From Planobispora rosea (GTDB taxonomy: Bacteria > Actinomycetota > Actinomycetes > Streptosporangiales > Streptosporangiaceae), in the NCBI RefSeq assembly GCF_014648175.1, contig NZ_BMQP01000043.1:1-64000 (forward strand): a DNA stretch of 64,000 nucleotides, in the 5' to 3' direction. A program made the position numbers and the translations under genes. The number at the start of each line of letters is the position of its first letter. The first letter of the stretch is position 1. The notes under the pieces are model-generated. The model did no database searches, had not been told where the DNA came from, and was given only the letters and a program-made list of their open reading frames with translations. Shown here one piece after another: positions 35,107-43,179 of the stretch.

Positions 35107-36579
35107 ATGGTCGCGCTTCCCCAGGACCTTCCCGGCTCACCGGAATACGTCTCGAAGCTCCGCTACGCCTGGCGCGTCTGCTCGGTCACCAGCCTCGGCC
35201 TGGTGCTGATCGGCGTCTCCGGGAGCACGCTCAACGTCGCCCTGCCCGAGGTGGTCCGGCACTTCCACGCCGACGCGTTCGCCTCCGGGTGGATCCTGCT
35301 GGCCTTCCTGCTCGTCAACACCGCGACCCTGGTGTTCTTCGGCCGGGTGGCCGACCTGCTGGGCCGGCGGGAGGTGTACCTCGCCGGGTTCGCCCTGTTC
35401 ACCGTCGCCTCGCTGCTGGCCGGGCTGTCGCCGAACGTCTGGTTCCTGATCGCGATGCGGGCGCTCCAAGCGATCGGCGCGGCGATGATCCTGGCCAACG
35501 GGACCGTGATCATCACCGACGCCTTCCCGCCCGACCGGCTCAGCCAGGGCATGGGCGTCTACATCGGCACGCTCTCGGTCGCCCAGCTCGCCGGCCCCAC
35601 CCTGGGCGGCCTGGTCGCCGAGACCGCCGGATGGCAGTGGATCTTCTGGGTGAACGTGCCCGCCGGGGTCATCGCCCTCGTCTGGGGGGCGTTCACCCTG
35701 CGCAAGGTCGGGCGCGGTCCCCGCGAGCCGGTGGACGCCCTGGGCAACCTGATCGTCTTCGCCGTGCTGTCGGCCGCGCTCATCGCGCTGTCGGAGGCGG
35801 GTTCGCGCGGTCCGGGCAGTCCGGTCGTGCTCGTCGGCGCGGCCGTCACGGTGGTCCTGATCCCGCTGCTGATCGTCGTGGAGCGCCGTGCCTCCCACCC
35901 GGTGCTCAACGTGCGGCTGTTCGGCGAGCGCGTGCTGGCCTTCGCCAACCTCGCCTCGTTCTGCAACGCGCTGGCCCGCGCGTCGCTGATCCTCCTGGTC
36001 GCCCTCTACTTCCAGGCGGCCAGGGGCGTCGACGCCGTCACCGCCGCGCTGGGCGTGCTCCCGGTCCCGGTGGGCATGGCGCTGGCCTCCCCCGTCGCGG
36101 GCGCCCTCGGCCGCCGGATCTCCCCCTACGCCCTGTCGGTGGGCGGCGCGCTGCTGAGCACCTCCGGGCTGGGAATCCTGATGCTGAACACGGCCCCGGC
36201 GACGCCGTACTGGGTCATCGGGGCCGGCCTGTTCCTGTGCGGCTGCGGCAGCGGAGCGTTCCTGACCGGCAACACCACCCAGGTGATGAAGGCCCTGCCC
36301 GCCGGGAGCCTGGGAGTGGTGAACGGCTTCCGGCTCATGGTGATGAACGTCGGCATCGTGCTCAGCGTCGCCCTCACCCTGAGCGTGCTCACCAGCGCGG
36401 TCAGCCCCGCCCTGCGCGCCCAGGTCTACGCGGGCACGCTGTCGCGCATGTCACCGGTCGCGGTCGACCAGCTCATGGACGGCTTCCGGCGGACGTACGG
36501 CGTGCTGTTCTGCGTCGCCCTGACCGGCGCCCTGCTCGCCGCGCTCGCTCGCAAGCGGCGCGCCCGGCTCGCCGGGTGA
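35107..36579 (+). CDS. DHA2-family MFS exporter (EmrB/QacA type)
   Basis: A 490-aa major facilitator with 14 predicted helices, the drug:H+ antiporter-2 layout. Motif A is GRVADLLGRREVYLAGF between TM2 and TM3, and motif C is TLGGLVAETAGWQWIFWVN near TM5. The N terminus contains GSTLNVALPEV, typical of the group. Substrates of this family are hydrophobic cations, antibiotics or siderophores; none is indicated here. The 3' end overlaps the tail of the convergent TerC gene by 129 nt. The ATG has GGAG 4 nt upstream. No regulator gene is adjacent except the Crp-like one upstream. Confidence 0.87.
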   Translation: MVALPQDLPGSPEYVSKLRYAWRVCSVTSLGLVLIGVSGSTLNVALPEVVRHFHADAFASGWILLAFLLVNTATLVFFGRVADLLGRREVYLAGFALFTVASLLAGLSPNVWFLIAMRALQAIGAAMILANGTVIITDAFPPDRLSQGMGVYIGTLSVAQLAGPTLGGLVAETAGWQWIFWVNVPAGVIALVWGAFTLRKVGRGPREPVDALGNLIVFAVLSAALIALSEAGSRGPGSPVVLVGAAVTVVLIPLLIVVERRASHPVLNVRLFGERVLAFANLASFCNALARASLILLVALYFQAARGVDAVTAALGVLPVPVGMALASPVAGALGRRISPYALSVGGALLSTSGLGILMLNTAPATPYWVIGAGLFLCGCGSGAFLTGNTTQVMKALPAGSLGVVNGFRLMVMNVGIVLSVALTLSVLTSAVSPALRAQVYAGTLSRMSPVAVDQLMDGFRRTYGVLFCVALTGALLAALARKRRARLAG

Positions 36580-37659
36580 CCGGGAGTCGCGGCGGGCGGC
36601 GTACAGGCTCGTGACCGTGACGGTGACCAGGACCATGACGATGACCCCCAGCGAGACCGGTGTGGGGATCTCCGGGACCCCCGGCCAGATGCCGTGCGCC
36701 CAGTGCAGGACGAGCTTGACGCCGATGAAGGCCAGGATGAGGCTGAGCCCGTGGTTCAGGTGGCGCAGCTTCGCCAGGACCCCCTGCAGCACGAAGTAGA
36801 GCGCCCGGAGTCCCAGCAGCGCGAAGGCGTTCGTGGCGAAGACGAGGAACGGGTCCTCGGTCACGCCGTACACCGCCGGGACCGAGTCGACGGCGAAGAC
36901 GATGTCGGTGGCGAAGACGGCGACGACGGCCAGGGCCAGCGGCGTCAGCGCGCGGCGGCCGCCCTCCCGGACGACCAGGCGCGAGCCCCGGTAGTCGGAG
37001 GTGACGGGCATGAAGCGCCGCAGCAGGCGGACGGTGCGCATGGAGTCGATGTCGACCTGGTGGTCACGCCCGCTCAACGCGTCCTTGAGGACCTTCCAGG
37101 CGGTGATCACCAGCACCGCGCCGAAGAGCAGGAACGCCCAGGTGCCGCTCTGCAGCGCGGCCGCCCCGAGCGCGATGAAGACCGCGCGCAGCACCAGCGC
37201 CCCGATGATGCCGTACAGCAGGACCCGCTGGGCCAGCGCGGACGGGACGGCGAAGGCGGCGAGCAGCAGCATGAACACGAACAGGTTGTCGACCGACAAG
37301 GACTTCTCCACCACGTAGCCGGTGAAGAACTCCACCGCCACGGTCGACCCGTTCACCGACCACAGGTAGACGCCGAAGGCCAGCGGGAGCGCCAGGTAGA
37401 AGATCGACCAGCCCGCCGCCTCGCGCATCCGTACCTCGTGCGGGCGCCGGGTCAGGACGAAGTCCAGGGCCAGCAGGCCCAGCAGCGCGGCGATGGTGAC
37501 CGTCCACAGACCGGGAGAGGCGATCGACTCAAGCGGCACGAGACCGGCCGTCAGCGGGCCCGCGGCTGCGGGTCCGGGGACATGCCCGGGAACGGCCGCC
37601 GGAGCCCACCCGAGGGAGGGAACGACGGCGGGCATGGCAAGAGGCACGGAGACAGGCAT
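36451..37659 (-). CDS. TerC/Alx-family membrane protein (likely Mn2+ exporter)
   Basis: A 402-aa TerC-family membrane protein with about eight to nine helices. Family marks are FFTGYVVEKSLSVDNLFVF with the conserved acidic residues, and AVVAVFATDIVFAVDSVPA with ITEDPFLVF-like sequence following. Members linked to yybP-ykoY riboswitches export Mn2+ or metalate exported enzymes. The ATG at 37659 is chosen because GAGGAG (37669-37664) precedes it; the longer GTG frame to 37707 lies in the riboswitch. The last 45 residues or so form a polar tail that overlaps the MFS gene antisense and ends only at 36451, so the original stop codon may have been lost. Confidence 0.87.
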   Translation of the reverse strand: MPVSVPLAMPAVVPSLGWAPAAVPGHVPGPAAAGPLTAGLVPLESIASPGLWTVTIAALLGLLALDFVLTRRPHEVRMREAAGWSIFYLALPLAFGVYLWSVNGSTVAVEFFTGYVVEKSLSVDNLFVFMLLLAAFAVPSALAQRVLLYGIIGALVLRAVFIALGAAALQSGTWAFLLFGAVLVITAWKVLKDALSGRDHQVDIDSMRTVRLLRRFMPVTSDYRGSRLVVREGGRRALTPLALAVVAVFATDIVFAVDSVPAVYGVTEDPFLVFATNAFALLGLRALYFVLQGVLAKLRHLNHGLSLILAFIGVKLVLHWAHGIWPGVPEIPTPVSLGVIVMVLVTVTVTSLYAARRDSRSPGEPGAPLASERGEQGAGQGDAEQHAVRPPEAVHELVDRDR

Positions 37660-37673
37660 AAAGCTCCTCGAAC
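37660..37673 (-). promoter_or_regulatory. Sequestrable Shine-Dalgarno of terC
   Basis: GTTCGAGGAG ends 4 nt before the ATG. Its first eight bases can form an 8-bp helix (one G-U pair) with the 3' P1 strand of the riboswitch, giving a translational switch. Confidence 0.6.
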
Positions 37674-37686
37674 GCACTCGGCTGTC

Positions 37687-37783
37687 CGAGGTCTCCTTCA
37701 CCCGCACCGCGCGGGCGGCCGTCCGGGGACGCTCAGGGGCGTCCGTACTGACCGGAAGCGACGCTTGGGAAGTACTCCCCTCG
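37687..37783 (-). ncRNA. yybP-ykoY-type (Mn2+) riboswitch upstream of terC
   Basis: On the minus strand the leader shows the hallmarks of the yybP-ykoY family: CGAGG followed by GGAGTACTTCCC (consensus GGGGAGUA) at the 5' side, and GAAGGAGACCTCG (consensus GAxxC... GAGACCU) at the 3' side. CGAGG (37783-37779) pairs with CCTCG (37691-37687) as P1. Downstream, CCTCGGAC (37691-37684) can instead pair with GTTCGAGG (37673-37666), which covers the Shine-Dalgarno of terC. Ligand binding would thus free the ribosome site. Mn2+ is the known ligand of the family; its use here is inferred. Confidence 0.72.
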
Positions 37784-37889
37784 CCCTCCCAGATTAGGTC
37801 ACCGCTGAGGGCCGAGTGAATACCCGTGGGCGAACACCCGTCGCCCCCGCGAGCGGTCCGCCGTGCTCCTCCCCTCTGGCCGCGGGCAG

Positions 37890-37919
37890 TTGACTTGGGC
37901 TCTGAGCTGGGCGGATAGT
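37890..37919 (+). promoter_or_regulatory. Candidate promoter of the small membrane-protein gene
   Basis: TTGACT (37890-37895) and GATAGT (37914-37919) are spaced 18 bp apart. They lie in the 421-nt gap between terC and the small gene at 38081 and point rightward. Confidence 0.4.
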
Positions 37920-38080
37920 GGAAGAAGCGGAGGGGAGTACCCGCCGTCCGACACCTCGTCCGTCAACACGGTCCCCGAGTCCGGGAGCCCGGCGGGGTGG
38001 CCCTCCCGGGAGATCGGGAGGGTGCGGGAAGACCTCCGTCCTCGTGCATACGTGTCCACGACGAGGACGAAGGAGATCCC

Positions 38081-38224
38081 ATGTCGTTCCATACGCTCCT
38101 CGAGATCCTGCTGGGCGTCCTGCTGACGCTCTCGGCGCTCGTCACCGTCGCCGTCCTGTGGCCGGGCCCCCGTCATCCCCATCATCACAGGACGCCGACC
38201 AGGCGGGACTCCACCTCGCGGTAG
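38081..38224 (+). CDS. Small single-pass membrane protein
   Basis: A 47-aa protein beginning MSFHTLLEILLGVLLTLSAL, with one strong hydrophobic helix (residues about 5-29) and a basic His/Arg-rich tail. GAAGGAGA lies 4-5 nt before the ATG, a strong ribosome site, and a TTGACT/GATAGT promoter is upstream. The last 40 nt overlap the convergent MTHFR-like gene. The product is not recognised. Its good initiation signals argue for a real micro-protein, but the short length keeps this uncertain. Confidence 0.5.
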   Translation: MSFHTLLEILLGVLLTLSALVTVAVLWPGPRHPHHHRTPTRRDSTSR

Positions 38225-38964
38225 CGGGCCACCGGGATCAGGTGCACGCCGTCGAAGGCGCCCGAGTCGCGGACGCGCAGCACGTGCTCGCAGGCGGCCT
38301 CGACCCCGGCGAGCCGGTCGCCGGCCACCCGCTCCACCAGCTCCGCCGGGATGTCGATGTCCGGGATCGCGGCGGCCAGACGGCGGGCGTGGTTCTCGCT
38401 GGCGATGACCATCACCCCGGCGTAGACCGGCACGTCCACCGGGTTGGCCTCGCGCCAGCGCAGCAGCGTCTCCAGGGAGAAGCTGACCTGGGCGAACACG
38501 AAGTCGGCCGTACGCTTCCAGGCGGGCAGGGGGCGCAGCCCCGCCGCGGTGCCGACCCGGAAGGCCGGGACGCCCGCGAAGCCGGGGTCCTCACCGAGGG
38601 AACGGACCTCCTCGATCATCGAGCGGACGGTGAGGTCGCTGGTCCGGTTGCCGGTGGTGGGCTTGTCGCCGTACACGAACAGGAACTGGTCCACCCCGTA
38701 GGCCGCCGCGGTGAGCAGGTCGCGGCGGAAGCCCAGCAGGTTGCGGTCGCGGGAGTTGAGGCAGGCGATGCTCCGCCCGCCCATCGCCTGGACCTCGTGG
38801 GCGACGGCGACGCTGGAGACCGTGGCCCGGCCGATGTGGTTGTCCGGGATCAGGAAGGATCCAGCGATCTTGCTCAGCGTGCCGATCTGGTGGCGGACGT
38901 GCTTCAGATCGGGGCGGGTCGGCGGCTCGATCTCGCAGACGACTTCGAAGGGGCGATCAGTCAT
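38185..38964 (-). CDS. Methylenetetrahydrofolate-reductase-family protein
   Basis: A 259-aa TIM-barrel protein of the MTHFR family, which reduces 5,10-methylene-THF to 5-methyl-THF with FAD. Visible elements are FEVVCEIEPPTRPDL at the start with the catalytic Glu, the VDQFLFVYGDKP strand, RTSDLTVRSMIEEV, and FVFAQVSFSLETLLRW. It is shorter than classical MetF (about 290-310 aa), and the Leu/Arg-binding C terminus is reduced, so it may be a folate-related homologue rather than the main MetF. The ATG at 38964 is the only sensible start. Its 3' end overlaps the small membrane-protein gene. Confidence 0.75.
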   Translation of the reverse strand: MTDRPFEVVCEIEPPTRPDLKHVRHQIGTLSKIAGSFLIPDNHIGRATVSSVAVAHEVQAMGGRSIACLNSRDRNLLGFRRDLLTAAAYGVDQFLFVYGDKPTTGNRTSDLTVRSMIEEVRSLGEDPGFAGVPAFRVGTAAGLRPLPAWKRTADFVFAQVSFSLETLLRWREANPVDVPVYAGVMVIASENHARRLAAAIPDIDIPAELVERVAGDRLAGVEAACEHVLRVRDSGAFDGVHLIPVARYREVESRLVGVL

Positions 38965-39007
38965 GAGATCAACCTACGGAAGCCGCCGTCCCGCCTGCCC
39001 CCCGGAC

Positions 39008-39033
39008 CCCGCCCCGGGTGATCCCGGGGCGGG
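39008..39033 (-). terminator. Hairpin terminator after phoX
   Basis: CCCGCCCCGGG (39008-39018) pairs with CCCGGGGCGGG (39023-39033) around a TGAT loop, 19 nt past the phoX stop on the minus strand. Confidence 0.7.
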
Positions 39034-39051
39034 ACGCAGGCCGTACCGGGC

Positions 39052-41136
39052 TCAGGAACCGATCTTCTTGCCCTGGGTGTGCCAGGCCACCGCGACCGAC
39101 GGGCGGGGCTGGCTGTCGCCGCCGTCGGGCCAGTGGCTCATCGGGGTCTCCGGGGAGGCGCCGTCGACCTCGCCCGGGTGCTGCACGGCGATGAAGACGC
39201 TGCGCTGGTCCTGGGTGATCAGCGGACCGCAGGTCTCCGCTCCGATCGGCACGGTGAGGAACTGACGCAGGTAACCGCGCTCCGGACCGGTGACCGGCAT
39301 GACGAACAGGCCGTCGTTGAGCTTGAAGGCGTTGCCGTCGGTGGAGATCCACAGGTTGCCGTCGCGGTCGAAGGCGACGTTGTCCGGGCAGGAGATCGGC
39401 GAGACCTTGGTCTTGTCGAACCCGGCGAAGTAGGTGGCGGGGTCGTTCGGGTCGCCGCAGACCACCGGCAGCGACCAGGCGAAGGTCGTGGCCCCGGCGT
39501 CGTTGTGCTTCTCGACGATCTCCAGGACGTGGCCGTGCTTGTTGGACGGGCGCGGGTTGGCCTCGTCCACCTGGGCCGGGGTGCGGTTGGAGTTGTTGGT
39601 CAGTGCCAGGTAGACGCCGCCGGTGACGGGGTTGCGCTCGATGTCCTCGGGACGGTCCATCTTGGTCGCGCCGACCTTGTCGGCGGCCAGCCGGGTGAAG
39701 ACGAGGACCTCGGCGGCCGTCATGCCGGGCACGTGCGAGACGTTCCCGGTGACCAGCGGGATCCACTCGCCGGAGCCGTCGAACTGTCCGTCGGCGGGGA
39801 GCTTGCCCGAGCCGTCGATCTCGGTGGCCGGACTGTCGCCGGTGAACTTGGCCACGTACAGCGTGCCCTCGTCCAGCAGGGTGCGGTTGTGGCGGTCGAA
39901 GCCGGGGATGTAGCGCTTCTTGGAGACGAACTTGTAGACGTACTCGAAGCGGGAGTCGTCACCCATGTAGGCCACGACCCGGCCGTCCCTGGCCAGGGTG
40001 GTGGTGGCGCCCTCGTGGGCGAAGCGGCCGAGGGCGGTGCGCTTGATCGGGGTGGAGTCGGGGTCGAACGGGTCGATCTCCACGATCCAGCCGAAACGGT
40101 TGACCTCGTGCGGGTTCTTGGACAGGTCGAAGCGCTCCTCCAGGCGCTCCCAGCCGCGCCCGCTGGGCTTGGTGGAGGTGGGGTCGATGCCGTACCGCTT
40201 GAGCCCGGCCTTCTGCTCCTCGGGGGCGCCGCCGCCCATGGCGAAGTACTGGTTGAAGTTCTCCTCGGCGGTCAGCACGGTGCCCCACGGGGTGGTGCCG
40301 CCCGCGCAGTTGTTCAGCATGCCGAGGACGGAGGTACCGGACGGGTCGGCGGCGGTCTTCAGCAGGTCGCTGCCCGCGGCCGGGCCGGTGAACTTCATGG
40401 GGGTCTGCGCGGTGATGCGCCGGTTGTAGCGGCGGCGGCCCCGGGTGACCAGCTTCCACTGGCCGGAGTTGCGCACCCGCTCGATCTCCACGATCGAACC
40501 GCCGTGCGCCGCCAGACCGATCTTGATCTGCTCGTCGGTCGCGGTGGAGCCGCCGGTGTAGCCGCGGAACATCAGCGCTTCGTCGGAGTACTCGTGGTTG
40601 ACCCAGAGCAGGCCGCGGTGGCCGCCCATCGGGAAGAAGGTCACGAAGTCGCAGTTGTAGCCGAACTGCTGGGCCTGCGCCGCGGCGGTCTGGTTCTCGT
40701 AGTCGAAGGCCGGCGCGCCGGGCAGGACCGGGTCGCCCCAGCGCACGACGGCGGCCGACGCGTATCCCTCGGGGACGACGATGCGGTCCTCGCGGTTGGG
40801 CGCGACGGCGGCGAAGCGGAGTGAGCCCCGGCCGCCGTGCCTGCCGCCGGCGGTGGACAGGCTCTCCGGCTCGGGGTCGGCGGCCGCCGGTACGGCCCCC
40901 GCCACACCGGCCACGCCGGCCCCGGCGGCGATGACGCCGAGCGCGCTCGCGCGGAGCATGCCGCGGCGCGACAGGGCGGAGGCGACCACATCGCCGAAGT
41001 AGGTGTTGTCGCTGGCGTTCGAGACATCGTGCGCGCAGGCGTTGCCGCAGCGGAATTCACAGGTCAGCGCGCTGCGCCCACCCTTGTGCGGGCTCATGAG
41101 CAGCGGGAGCGAGCGGCGCGGCGACGGGTTCGCCAC
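39052..41136 (-). CDS. phoX: Tat-exported PhoX-family phosphatase
   Basis: A 694-aa PhoX (DUF839) phosphatase, a Ca2+/Fe3+-dependent extracytoplasmic enzyme that releases phosphate from organic monoesters. The N-terminal part has the actinomycete PhoX stretch LTCEFRCGNACAHDVSN, then a Tat signal (SRRGMLRAS plus a hydrophobic run to PAAADPE). The propeller body follows with LWVNHEYSDE and TTPWGTVLTAEENFNQYF, and the C-terminal ITQDQRSVFIAVQHPGE. The GTG start at 41136 follows GGAGG by 5 nt. A PHO box lies upstream, so induction under phosphate limitation through PhoP is likely. Confidence 0.92.
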   Translation of the reverse strand: MANPSPRRSLPLLMSPHKGGRSALTCEFRCGNACAHDVSNASDNTYFGDVVASALSRRGMLRASALGVIAAGAGVAGVAGAVPAAADPEPESLSTAGGRHGGRGSLRFAAVAPNREDRIVVPEGYASAAVVRWGDPVLPGAPAFDYENQTAAAQAQQFGYNCDFVTFFPMGGHRGLLWVNHEYSDEALMFRGYTGGSTATDEQIKIGLAAHGGSIVEIERVRNSGQWKLVTRGRRRYNRRITAQTPMKFTGPAAGSDLLKTAADPSGTSVLGMLNNCAGGTTPWGTVLTAEENFNQYFAMGGGAPEEQKAGLKRYGIDPTSTKPSGRGWERLEERFDLSKNPHEVNRFGWIVEIDPFDPDSTPIKRTALGRFAHEGATTTLARDGRVVAYMGDDSRFEYVYKFVSKKRYIPGFDRHNRTLLDEGTLYVAKFTGDSPATEIDGSGKLPADGQFDGSGEWIPLVTGNVSHVPGMTAAEVLVFTRLAADKVGATKMDRPEDIERNPVTGGVYLALTNNSNRTPAQVDEANPRPSNKHGHVLEIVEKHNDAGATTFAWSLPVVCGDPNDPATYFAGFDKTKVSPISCPDNVAFDRDGNLWISTDGNAFKLNDGLFVMPVTGPERGYLRQFLTVPIGAETCGPLITQDQRSVFIAVQHPGEVDGASPETPMSHWPDGGDSQPRPSVAVAWHTQGKKIGS

Positions 41137-41174
41137 AGGGGCCTCCAGGGTGTGCACGGGTGTTCCGGGGCGGG

Positions 41175-41180
41175 ACGCTA
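41175..41180 (-). promoter_or_regulatory. Candidate -10 box of phoX
   Basis: TAGCGT on the minus strand, 9 nt past the last PHO repeat, places the PhoP repeats over the -35 region as in known PhoP-activated promoters. The 5' leader would be about 30 nt. Confidence 0.5.
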
Positions 41181-41189
41181 CGGGTGCAG

Positions 41190-41229
41190 GCCGAACCCCA
41201 GGTGAACGACATTTGCCCGGGTGATGAAC
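41190..41229 (-). promoter_or_regulatory. PHO box (PhoP-binding direct repeats)
   Basis: On the minus strand GTTCATC (41229-41223), GTTCACC (41207-41201) and GTTCGGC (41196-41190) sit on an 11-nt grid, with a poor copy (GGGCAAA) at the middle position 41218-41212. GTTCACC-like 11-nt repeats are the Streptomyces PhoP signature. It is correctly placed for phoX. Confidence 0.72.
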
Positions 41230-41304
41230 CATTTGTCACTGATGTCCTGATGTGCTTCCACCGGAAGGCGCAGGTAGGACGGGTGAGTGCGTCCGGGAGA
41301 ACGA

Positions 41305-41379
41305 GCGGCGTGCCTTCACAGGACGGGCGGCGTGCCTTCGCGGGACGGGCGGCGTGCCTTCGCGGGACGGGCGGCGTGC
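41305..41379. repeat. 22-bp tandem repeat, about 3.4 copies
   Basis: Units at 41305-41326, 41327-41348 and 41349-41370 plus a partial copy share GCGGCGTGCCTTC and GGGACGG. They run up to the start of the SCP-like gene and create a spurious N-terminal extension of its frame. Confidence 0.85.
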
Positions 41380-41391
41380 ATGATGAGAGGC

Positions 41392-41847
41392 GTGCCACCA
41401 CACAAGCCTGACGCCGCCAGAGTCCGCGCCGCGCTGGACGTCCAGCTGATCGCGCTCGACGAGCCGCCCTACGACGGCCCCGAGTCCCTCGACGCCCTGC
41501 TGGGCGCGTGCGTCGCGGTGGTCCTGCGGGCGTACGAGCGGGGGATGCGCCCGGAGCGGGACGCGGCGCGCCTGGCCGTACGGCACCTGCTGGACCGGCT
41601 CGCGGAGGCGGCCCCCGGCCGTACCGTCGAGGTGCGGGTCCCGCCCTACGCGGCGGTGCAGTGCGTGGAGGGGCCCCGGCACACCCGGGGAACCCCGCCG
41701 AACGTGGTGGAGACGGACGCGCGGACCTGGCTGGAACTGGCCACGGGCCGGCTGACCTGGGACCAGGCGGTGGCCGCCGGGAGTGTCACGGCGAGCGGCG
41801 CCCGGGCCGACCTGACCGGCTATCTGCCGGTCGCCCCGGTCGGGTGA
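41392..41847 (+). CDS. Sterol-carrier-family (SCP2-like) protein
   Basis: A 151-aa protein with an N-terminal helical part (ARVRAALDVQLIALDEPPYD) and a C-terminal SCP2-like lipid-binding fold: TVEVRVPPYAAVQCVEGP, then TDARTWLELATGRLTWDQAVAAG, where the D-ARTW/LELATGRLTW motif is typical of the actinobacterial SCP_3 family. Homologues often lie near purF, as here. The GTG at 41392 is preferred because upstream codons are just the tandem repeat. A CATGAT box (41378-41383) 8 nt upstream suggests a leaderless transcript. The bound ligand is unknown. Confidence 0.72.
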   Translation: MPPHKPDAARVRAALDVQLIALDEPPYDGPESLDALLGACVAVVLRAYERGMRPERDAARLAVRHLLDRLAEAAPGRTVEVRVPPYAAVQCVEGPRHTRGTPPNVVETDARTWLELATGRLTWDQAVAAGSVTASGARADLTGYLPVAPVG

Positions 41848-41854
41848 CGATCCG

Positions 41855-43012
41855 TCAGGGGCGGGACTCGATTCTGATGCCGAACCGCTCCTCGACGCAG
41901 GCCCGCTGAAGCTCGGGAGGCAGGTTCAGGCAGTCGCCGACCCGGTTGGCGAACCAGACCATGAATCCGGCGCCGACGACCAGGGTGAGGGCGCTCAGCG
42001 CGAGGCCGACCCAGGCCCGGCCCCGGTTGGAGTTCTTGACGATCGCGACGATGCCGAGGACCACCCCGACGACCGCCGTCAGCATGCCGAGTCCGCACGC
42101 GAAGAGCAGGACGACGCTGACGATGCCGAGCACCAGGGTCGCGGTGCCCATTCCGCCGCCCTGCCCGCGCTTGGACCAGTCGTCCGCCGGAGGCGCCGGA
42201 TAACCCGCCGGGCCTCCGGGGTAGGCGGGGGTCCCCGGAGGGGGCGGGTAGGCCTGTCCCCCGCCGGGGGGATACGTTCCCCCGGGTACGGCGCCCGGCG
42301 CCGGCCCGCCGTACGGACCGCTCGGCGCCGACCCGTTGCGGACCGCCGACTCGTTACGGGGCTCGCCCGGTCCCGGCCCGCCGTACGGGCTGCCCGGCCC
42401 GGGAGCGCGGTGGGCGCCTCCCGGTCCCGGACCCGCGTACGGACCGCCCGCACCCGGACCGCTGTAGGGACCGCCCGGTCCCGGCGACCGGTCCGGCGGG
42501 AGTTCACCGCCGACGGGTTCGGTGGCCGCAAAAGGGACGTCGGCGAACTCCTTCGGCGGTGTGGGCGGGTCGTACCGCGAGGGCTGGGGCGCGCCCGCCG
42601 ACATGCCGGGAGCGCCCAGGGGCGGTCCCAGCCCCGCCTGGACCGGCGGCGGGACCTCCGGCGCGTCCGGCATGTCCGGAGTCGGCGGAACCGGCTCCCG
42701 CGGCGCGGGCTCGGGCGGTCTCGGCGGTTCGCCGGGACCGGACGGCTCGGGCGGCCCCGGCGCCGGCTCACCGGGACCGGACGGCTCCGGGGTGTACGGC
42801 GCCGGCTCACCGGGACCGGACGGCTCCGGGGTGTACGGCGGCATCTCGCCGGGACCGGAGCGCTCCCGGGCGTACGGCGGCTCATCGGATCCGGAACGTT
42901 CCGGGATGTACGGCGGGCCCGGGGAGGGCTCTTCCTGCCCGGCGGGCTCGGCCGACCGGTTCCCGGGCTCCCGTCGCGGATCAGGCTGGTGTGGGTCCAC
43001 AGGTGATGTCAC
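41855..43012 (-). CDS. Pro/Gly-rich DUF4190 membrane protein
   Basis: A 385-aa protein. Residues 1 to about 285 are a low-complexity Pro/Gly/Ser/Glu region with several PEPSGPGEP repeats, probably cytoplasmic and unfolded. Residues about 298-368 form the two-helix DUF4190 module: GTATLVLGIVSVVLLFACGL, then GVVLGIVAIVKNSNRGRAWVGLAL. A short C-terminal tail has two Cys residues (DCLNLPPELQRACVEE). The GTG at 43012 was chosen because the Pro-rich part starts there; the frame extends 37 codons further through the purF promoter. Function is unknown. It is divergent from purF. Confidence 0.75.
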   Translation of the reverse strand: MTSPVDPHQPDPRREPGNRSAEPAGQEEPSPGPPYIPERSGSDEPPYARERSGPGEMPPYTPEPSGPGEPAPYTPEPSGPGEPAPGPPEPSGPGEPPRPPEPAPREPVPPTPDMPDAPEVPPPVQAGLGPPLGAPGMSAGAPQPSRYDPPTPPKEFADVPFAATEPVGGELPPDRSPGPGGPYSGPGAGGPYAGPGPGGAHRAPGPGSPYGGPGPGEPRNESAVRNGSAPSGPYGGPAPGAVPGGTYPPGGGQAYPPPPGTPAYPGGPAGYPAPPADDWSKRGQGGGMGTATLVLGIVSVVLLFACGLGMLTAVVGVVLGIVAIVKNSNRGRAWVGLALSALTLVVGAGFMVWFANRVGDCLNLPPELQRACVEERFGIRIESRP

Positions 43013-43168
43013 GTCTGTTCTCCCGACGCGTCGGTATGCCGCTCCCACCCTCCCCTGGACCTGCCACCCGAAACCGGGACGCCACGGCAAATGCCAGACG
43101 ATTGTTCGGTAAAACCAGAACAAACGGAAGAGCCGGACCCGGAGTACGAGCAGCCGAGAACCCCACCT

Positions 43169-43174
43169 ACACTG
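43169..43174 (+). promoter_or_regulatory. -10 box of a leaderless purF promoter
   Basis: TACACT lies 5 nt before the GTG start, the spacing seen for other probable leaderless genes in this window. There is no Shine-Dalgarno before the GTG. Confidence 0.45.
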
Positions 43175-43179
43175 AAGCG

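Noticed and set aside
37660..37707. GTG start for terC giving 16 extra residues
   Set aside because: It lies in the riboswitch 3' side and expression platform, and the Shine-Dalgarno is placed for the ATG at 37659.
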